NCBI GenBank assembly: GCA_002205965.3
Contig: NADL03000641.1
Span: forward strand, 682,001-746,000
Reading direction: 5' to 3'
Length of the DNA stretch: 64,000 bases
Source of the DNA: Kappaphycus alvarezii
Lineage: Eukaryota > Rhodophyta > Florideophyceae > Gigartinales > Solieriaceae
Under the pieces are notes generated by a model. The model saw only the letters and a program-made list of their open reading frames with translations. It did not search any database and was not told where the DNA came from. A program made the position numbers and the translations under genes. The first letter of the stretch is position 1; each line of letters opens with the position of its first letter. Positions 56,986 to 64,000 of this stretch are shown here, piece after piece.

Positions 56986-58500
56986 GCAATAAATTATACG
57001 GGAAAAACATAAAATGGATTTTCTGTATTAACTAAGGCATAACCACAGTATAAATGCCACTGGACAAATAAACTACTTTTCGGACCGCTCGCAATAACCT
57101 CCTTAGCCCCTTTAAATCTTGAGCTTCCCAATCTTCGGTTGCCTCAACTCCTGTTCCGGTTGATGCATTCCCCGCACTAAAAAGCCGTAGACTTCGATTT
57201 TCGAGCTTGATAATCTTCTTCTCGGCTTAATTGACGCCTTATTGAAATCCAATTCCCTGAGCTTATCTCTCTTTTCCACCAATTACACGATATATACCGT
57301 ATTAATGGTTTCTAAAATTCATCTAAGGCATAATTTCAGTTGACCCAGGAAAGCCAACCCCACCCCGTCTTTTATTATTGAAATACGCCATGAGATCAAG
57401 CCGAATTACGAGCCCGCGCAAGAACATATGAGTTGCCGTATTGTACCACACTTCGAAAATTTTTCGAATCCGTTAGTCTCTCAAAATGGTTGCAGTCTTC
57501 TCCTCCGCTATCAACGGACAATTTTTACCATTCTGAAGTGTGCATTGTCAAGTTAATAGGTCCTCAGAACGAGGCGTCTATTTTGTCGCATCATATAAGG
57601 CACAAGGAACGGATTCGGCACCTGCGCTCCCCAACTCCGGTCAAGATTGCGATAAAAAGGTGGTTCTACGAGTAATTGCGCATATCCTTCAAAATAATTC
57701 TCTCCGATTTCACGAAATTTCTTTCATTTTTAAAAGTTTTCTGTTTTCCCCAGCAAATTTCTCCAACAGCTTGCTGAGATCATATGTTTTTGGGCATATA
57801 AAAGTCACGATACATTTGAAATTTTTTTGGAATTTGTACGCCCAGCTAATTAGGACGAATTGGGGGACTACCATTAGGGTAACTGCGTACTCTTCGTACT
57901 AAAGGTAAGGACTCGCCACAACCCGTCGCCGCCGTTGGTTCTGTTCCGTAGGCCTTGGCACGGGAAAATACTCTGTCGCCGGGTGCAGTTTCTGGCGATC
58001 TAGGCATCAGAAACACAAAGGGTTTATTGTTCTAGTAGTACGAATAAGGTAGGTAGAAGTCTTCGTCGTTCGTTCATCTCGGTCCCCTTCGTCATGGCCG
58101 TTCGATCAGCCCGGCCTCAACTATCTCCATACCTAATACTATGTCACCGGGTGCCGTTTCTAGCGACTCCGGCCTCAGTAACACATAGGGTTTGTTGTTG
58201 TAACTTTGCGATTGAAGTAGCTAGGACTCTGCGCTATTTTTGCAGTTCGGCCACCTTTGTCACCCTCCGTTCGTTCAACTCGGCCTCACTTATCTCTTTC
58301 GTTTAAAATATCCGCTACGTGTGCGCATTCCATCTCTTAACACCTACTCCTATCACTTTAAGCGAAACTATCTTACAAAATGATTGCAAAGTTCGAGTCT
58401 CACATGGATAGAAGAGCGAATACGCAAGTGCACGAAGAGAAAGGGCTACAGAGGAGTAAATCGAAATAAAATTACTTAGAGAGATGCTGGAAAAGCCAGT
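56986..58500. other. Region between two convergent copia remnants
   Basis: About 1.5 kb separating the 3' ends of two oppositely oriented copia pol remnants. It should hold their 3' LTRs if any survive. A diverged direct duplication is present at 57971-58305. No gene is recognised. Confidence 0.45.
57971..58305. repeat. Diverged direct duplication of about 165 bp
   Basis: The segments 57971-58125 and 58140-58305 share TGTCGCCGGGTGC / TGTCACCGGGTGC, GTTTCTGGCGA / GTTTCTAGCGA, a CACAAAGGGTTTATTGTT-like part, and an ending with GTTCGTTCAnCTCGG and CCTCAnnTATCT. They may be tandem LTR fragments or a local duplication. Confidence 0.6.
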
Positions 58501-60164
58501 TTATATCACTGGGGGGTCCAGAGGGCGAAGAATAAACTCGATATTGAACCTTATCGAAAAGAGTACGGTAGCAATTTGGTGCTGGGTGCTGGAAGGATGG
58601 GTTGCATTGCAGCGAGTGTGGTGAATGCATTGCTTTTGACGCTGGGAACGGGATGCTGCCATTATAGCCAGAGATTGTTGGTTAGGTAGCGAGAAAGAGT
58701 GCACGAAAATTCGAAGGGCGCAAGTGTTATGTTCAACATAGTCCTTATTCGGATGTGCGGGAGCGTTTTGATATGATTTAGAAAAGCTCTTGTTGTCTGT
58801 TAACAGTAGTATAGGAGGTGTACGAGAGAGTATATCGGATAAGTCTTGAGAGATGGCTATTGTAGTGTTGAATATGTCTGCAAAAGTGATAAAATCGCTG
58901 GACATCGCAGAGCAGGTGATTCAAGAGGATTTTTAGAACTTTAACACGACTATAACGGACGCATTATGCAGATAAACAAGAAACATGATGTACTCCAACT
59001 GTGTGGAGAGGTTTATTGTATCTGCAAGGCTGGAGTCCAAGTACCCAACAAGTCGAACAGAGCATTGATCCAGTTTCGGGATCGCCAAGCTAACACAGTA
59101 TGTTATCGCGTAATAAATAGACTTGTTCAGCCGACGAATTATCACGGCCTTTTCCTTGTTCCTGATGTCTTCTGCGCCAACTGGGAAATCTTCAGGAAAC
59201 AGTCCGGGCGGGAGTTTGCCAGCCAAGCAACTTTCATACGTGCAAATCTAAATTGAGAGAAGGAGGCATGTGAGGGCAATATTTCGGGCCTGTGGAGGTA
59301 ATGAGTTTGGTTGACGATGAAAGATCCCGTTGTCGTACGATTTAGCAGGAAATACGTGGAATTTGTGGGGAAAGTGAAGTCCTCATCCATCTTGAATCGC
59401 TGATTAGTACGGGTAGCGATAGATCTAAACTCTGAGTCACCAGCACTTAAGAGTTCGTCCACTTTTGATGCACTGAATCCCTTGAGGGTACCGCTATGAA
59501 CAAGGTAGTACAAAAATCCATCAAGTTAGCTAAACTTCATGCCAAGGTCGGGACGGTGTTGTTTGTCGATAAAAGCATGCCGTGAATCACCAGAATCACA
59601 GAGAACATATAGAGGCTTCAATAGCTTCAAGCAATACTCGGTATTTGGCTCCAATTCCAGAACGGGCTCCCTGATGTAGATGTCTTTTACGATGAACTCT
59701 GAAGACTGGAGGTAGACCTGTGCGATTTCCGCTCTCCACACTTCGAAATCGTGAATAGAAGAAGGAGAAAGGAGAAGACGAACCCATAGCCGTTGCAGGG
59801 TGGTCGATGTGTGTACGAGGAAGTTCTTCACGCTATATCGGTGACCTCCGATAACATTCCGAACTTTATTTTTGATTTCGCAATGTATACTAGAATTGAC
59901 AGCGGGAACAATTAGGCCGGGAAGAACGTTTCCATTTTGTGGAATTTCTTCGTGCAGATTGACCTTGAATACTCCGCGACCGGGGATTCCGCCAAGTTCT
60001 TTACACTTAGCATCTTGCATCTCATAGGACAGTGCCCGATCATTAAAGCGAGTTCTTCGGTGAGTAAAGCGTCGAAATCCGCATTTAGAAAAATAATTTA
60101 CCAAGAGCATTTGAGAGGCCACACATATACAGTGCGAAACTTCCTGCAACGCATTAGGGCACAT
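58501..60164 (-). mobile_element. Ty1/copia pol remnant, minus strand (reverse transcriptase to RNase H)
   Basis: Reading the minus strand from 60164: FEVWRAEIAQVYLQSSEF and LKLLKPLYVLCDSGDSRHA (RT palm, close to the canonical PLYGL landmark) in a 212-codon open frame; then GTLKGFSASKVDELLSAGDS at the catalytic YVDD position (VDEL), and MKVAWLANSRPD in the frame 59142-59513; then CSVRLVGYLDSSLAD (RNase H) in 58933-59226, and TIAISQDLSDILS ... LLTDNKS in 58501-58905. Order and motifs are those of a copia polyprotein, replicating through RNA. The frames are broken and some catalytic residues are changed, so it is inactive. Upstream minus-strand sequence to about 61.9 kb may hold integrase and gag debris. 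Confidence 0.87.
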
Positions 60165-63100
60165 TTTATTCGTTGGCGTGGATTGTATCTCTTGCTAATT
60201 TCGTGAAGAGGTCGCCACATGTCCGGGGTGACATCTTCCAGATGGGACCGCTTGAGGAGATGGAAGAGCTTTTGTGCGGAAGGATGGAAGAAATGCTTAT
60301 GACTGCGGAGTAGTTGCTTGAGGGTGAAATTTGAATGTATACCTCTCTGCTTGATAGGAACGTATAGGTGGATAGTACGTGACCTAGTGATGGTTTTGTG
60401 ACATTAGTAGACATATACTGGGAATAAGATTGTAACCAAGGCTGCAAAACGTTTCACCAGTTTGTTGGATATTGCAAATGGCGTCAAAAATTCAAGATCC
60501 GTAGTGTACCCAAACAGAGTAGCGCAAGTAAATCCACTGGGACGATATCAAAGACAAAATTAGAACCTCTTTGAGCCCAGGGAGGGTATCGAGAGGGAGA
60601 GGTTGACGACCGAATGATTGGTATATGGCGTCTGCAAATCGGAAGCGATGGAGAGACGGCTTCGGTACAGATAAGATATGGAGATCGTAACATATCCGAT
60701 TGACCTCTTACAGACTCTCGAGATCGGGGTCCTTGTATCGCATATATGGCCAAGGGTTCTGTCTCTTTCAATTCTGAGAACGTGCGCAATGTTTCGGATA
60801 GTCATATCAATTTGTACGTTACTATAAATAGTCGCCTGGATTTCTTTGTGGGCAGTTTGGCGGCGCAAATGTCAATGGTTCACATTCAGTCGCCGAACCA
60901 AATATCCTTGACGAAATGTTCCAAGTGGGAGTCCAAGGCCGATGATAGGCGTTGCATGTAGATCACCTGCTCTTCGTGGACGAAGCCGTCGGTAAGGTAA
61001 CTATTTCCTGTAATACCGCGTTCGGGGTCCACGGGCTGATATTTCTCGTCTTCGTTTTTATCAACGGATTAATAGGAGTCGAAAATCTCGAAATATTATC
61101 ACCTTGCGGGTATGGATGGTCCTCTAGTGAAGAAGAAGAACCAAAATCTCTACTTCGAAGTCATAGAGGATATTAACAGGCTATTTTTCGTGTTGAATCC
61201 ATGATATAACGATGTTGATAAGGGTTCACATCGATGTTTTAGGCATCAAGGGCGCTTAAAAATGAAGCAAAACCCTTCAACTAGAGCTTTCTGAAAATAC
61301 TCATAGCTGTTTTGCGGTAGTTTTCTCGAAGGTGCAGGACGAATAGAAGATGGGCGGAGATTAGAGTGTCGATCCTTACCTCGAAAATGTCGAAGGTTGC
61401 GAGCGTTACGCATTCATCAACTGTTGGGTCGATTCAGTGGCATTAAGGTGAGTGCCTAGATCAGAGCTCCACGATGTCATGATTTTTGGCTTATGAAGGT
61501 TCGGAATCGACTCATAAATGGATGTACCAAACGTATAGTGCATAAATTTATAGCGATAAATGTTTATGCTTTGAATAAGTATACATGACCATGCATAGAA
61601 CTTTGCAACGGCCCAGCGAAGATAGCTAATCTTGTTGTCGTCGTATGTAAAATTTAGGGATCATTGCGAGGCGAGTGCATTGATATGGTATTCTAATTTT
61701 TTCAGACCAACAGAGAAATCGGAAACATTGTGTTCGGCCATGAAGGATTGAAGTCGAAAAGTTCCCAGTTTCGCTTTGAAATGCATGCGGAGAGCGTCGC
61801 TTTTGTACTCTTTGCACACAACGGAGACCATTCCCATGTAAATAATGTCGATATTATTAAATTAGGTGCCCAGAAAAAAGCGTTGTGGAGGACTATCGAG
61901 TGCAGGAACTAAGAAGTGCGCTTGTTGATATCGGTTCACTTTGTATTTTCGAAAGGGGATACTGTACATCCGCAATGACTCTTCACTGTTCTCGGCTATT
62001 TCACTAGAGAAGCGTGGATCTTTAGAAATTTGAAGTACTTAGTTCGTGTCACGCAAATTTTCTTCTCAGGCACTATCAAGTGGCCCACAGTCATGGACAT
62101 TGTTCCAGATTGGCAGGTTCGAGAACTCTTCGTGACCAGCCGGGGAGTAATAGGACCCAGCTTCATTCGGGACTTCCGTCTGTAGAATGGGAGTAGATTC
62201 TGTTGATTCATTCCGACTGGCGTAGTTGAGGTTGGTCACGGTGTCAAAATCCGCCTGAATTTGGATTTTTTCGGGTCTGCAACAGCATTATCTTGCATGC
62301 TAGTATTTGCGTACCTCTAAAGCTTAGATTTTCCAACGGTGTTGAAAACTGGCGATAGCGGGATTTAATGCGATGACCAGAGTCGACAGGGTTCATTTTA
62401 CTGCTCTTTAAACGGGAAATGAATTAAATCTCGGTAACTTTCTTGTATACATCGGCATCAACAGATTCCAAATAGCACATCCAAATGGGAGAAGATAAAA
62501 ATGTTTCTCGAGTATACGAATCAGGAAGACCAGCTGCTTTAGCGTATTCTGCCGCAACGGAAGAGAAGTAAAACATCTCTCCCAACTTTTACAAGTGTAG
62601 TGCAATTCGCGATGCATAGTTCTTCTCGTCTAGCAACGGAACACCGTTAGACAATGAGAAACTCAACACACACACACCAAGACCCACAGAGTGTTCGTTG
62701 TCCCTCTTTCTCTTTAAGCAACCTGCGATACAGTAGCACAGCTCGCCGACGGCGAGGAGAAAAGGGGTTGGAAAAGCGGGGCTAATTCCTTGGACAGCTG
62801 GACGGTATAATCTTCTTCCGGGTTTTAAGGCCCGGCCGTGGTCCGCGGAATGCTAGAACCTTGATAAGGATCGATTCCAAAGAATTGTATACACCAGGGG
62901 TGTAATACTGGACAAAGAAGAGGTAGAAGTGGGTCACCAGTGCTGAATATCTCCTTTGGAGATAAGGATGTTGTCACCAACGACAACCTTGAAGTTCCTA
63001 TTTGTATATAGACGCCGGAGTACGGGGCGCCAAGTGTGAGTAAGTATCACAAACAAACAAAAAAAGGGGTATCATAGTATTGGATGGAGAGGAGGGAATT

Positions 63101-64000
63101 AAAAGGGGACCCGGGCGGATAAACGTGGCTATAGCCAAAGTTGTCGTTGGTAAGGTTTCTGCAAAGGCGGAAGTTGGGAGTCAAGTTCAGAGCCAACACC
63201 GGGGTGGCTGTTTAATCTTGGGCCCTAGTGGCCAGGTAGGTATAAATACCAGTTAGATAGGTTGGGGTTATCTAAGAGGGCGGGGTGAGTAAAGTTAGGG
63301 TCAGCCAAGCAAGGGAGATCCAAGTTAGAGATAAGTAAATTCGACACTTGGCCCGATAGATGCCCTTCACCTGTGAAAATATCAGGTCCAATTTGGGGGC
63401 CGAGTGGTCCAGATTGCCAGCCGTCAAGCCTCTTCGGGTTGTTATACAGTACCCGGAATAAAAGTGGGCGACAAGCTAGAATTGCCCTCACTGTAAAGTA
63501 CAGTGCATTCTGGTAAGCGGTGAATCCGATCAAAAAAGATCACCAAAATCAGCTCTGCCGATGGCAGTACAGTGTGAGTGCCAATTGCACTACAAAAGTG
63601 AATCGATCGAGAACATAGGCATCTTGAAGTACTCTGAGCTGATCAAATCACTGATACGAGGAAGCGACTAATCCAAAAAATCAGAAACGGTATCTCATTC
63701 ATCAACTTGGATCTATTTTTCTGGTTCCAGGTGAGTAAGTACAAACATACCAAGTGTTAATTGCACGGCCTTCAGTAAACTCAGCTGCAATTCTTCAATA
63801 AACGTGCAAATTCCTAAAATCTTGCAAAGCTTAACAGAATGCGCTATGAACTTAACAGAATGCGCTATGAACTGGGCGCGAATCACAGCAAGCATCTTAA
63901 AATTAACACATAATATTGTACAAACAGATATTCAGATCGGAGAAAGCGGTTCTTAAAGATGGAAGGTGGATATAGACGGCTTTTTGTGCTCATTATTACA
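60165..64000. other. Transposon-derived or intergenic region to window end
   Basis: No gene recognised. Minus frames at 60166-60447, 60484-60868 and 61626-61817 lie where integrase and gag of the minus-strand copia copy would be expected, but no HHCC or DDE pattern is readable. From 62.6 kb onward the sequence is unassigned and may include an LTR. A two-copy 21-bp tandem repeat lies at 63831-63872. Confidence 0.4.
63831..63872. repeat. Two-copy 21-bp tandem repeat
   Basis: The unit TTAACAGAATGCGCTATGAAC occurs twice, back to back and without change. Confidence 0.95.

Overview
This window is nuclear DNA from a eukaryote, most likely a plastid-bearing alga and probably a red alga. A nuclear gene for ribosomal protein uL15 of the cyanobacterial/plastid type, with an N-terminal extension carrying a phenylalanine near its start (typical of red and glaucophyte transit peptides), argues for a plastid. 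Genes lack visible introns, lie close together on both strands in GC-richer islands, and are separated by AT-rich, gene-free or transposon-rich DNA. This matches intron-poor florideophyte-like genomes. The species assignment is inference only.

Layout: 1-4.1 kb is AT-rich with no gene. 4.3-6.7 kb is a GC-richer stretch of overlapping broken ORFs that I cannot identify. 8.6-10.2 kb holds an intact gene for a CtlX/DDAH-like guanidino-modifying enzyme, with a TATA box upstream. 11.7-21.1 kb is mostly AT-rich and contains a decayed PIF/Harbinger-type transposase. 21.8-33.5 kb is one very large locus for an N-terminal coiled coil followed by an extremely acidic, internally repeated region of about 3,100 residues. 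33.9-40 kb is the compact gene island: an ESCRT-III Vps20/CHMP6 protein (+), plastid uL15 (-), cytosolic eL28 (+) and a double-PWWP, SET-domain histone methyltransferase (-). 41-43.2 kb (-) and 45.9-47.0 kb (+) are two unrecognised genes, one acidic coiled-coil and one with a single membrane anchor. From 48.4 kb on the DNA is repeat- and transposon-dominated: a ~50-55 bp minisatellite, a degenerate hAT transposase (49.7-52.9 kb), and two related Ty1/copia remnants pointing at each other (55.7-57.0 kb + and 58.5-60.2 kb -).

A key caveat for any user: nearly every host gene is interrupted by single-base frameshifts. In the giant gene all 13 that I could place go in the direction of a missing base. 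Several can be proved by comparison with another repeat copy in the same gene, and many lie in homopolymer runs. This is the signature of deletion errors in a long-read assembly and not of pseudogenes. The gene coordinates below therefore span several reading frames. The transposon relics differ: they also carry in-frame stop codons.

The genes do not form one pathway. They are housekeeping (translation, membrane remodelling, chromatin) plus lineage-specific proteins. I see no CRISPR array, rRNA or convincing tRNA, and no multi-gene defence or biosynthetic cluster. The most novel-looking item is the giant acidic repeat protein with its recently amplified 72-residue units.
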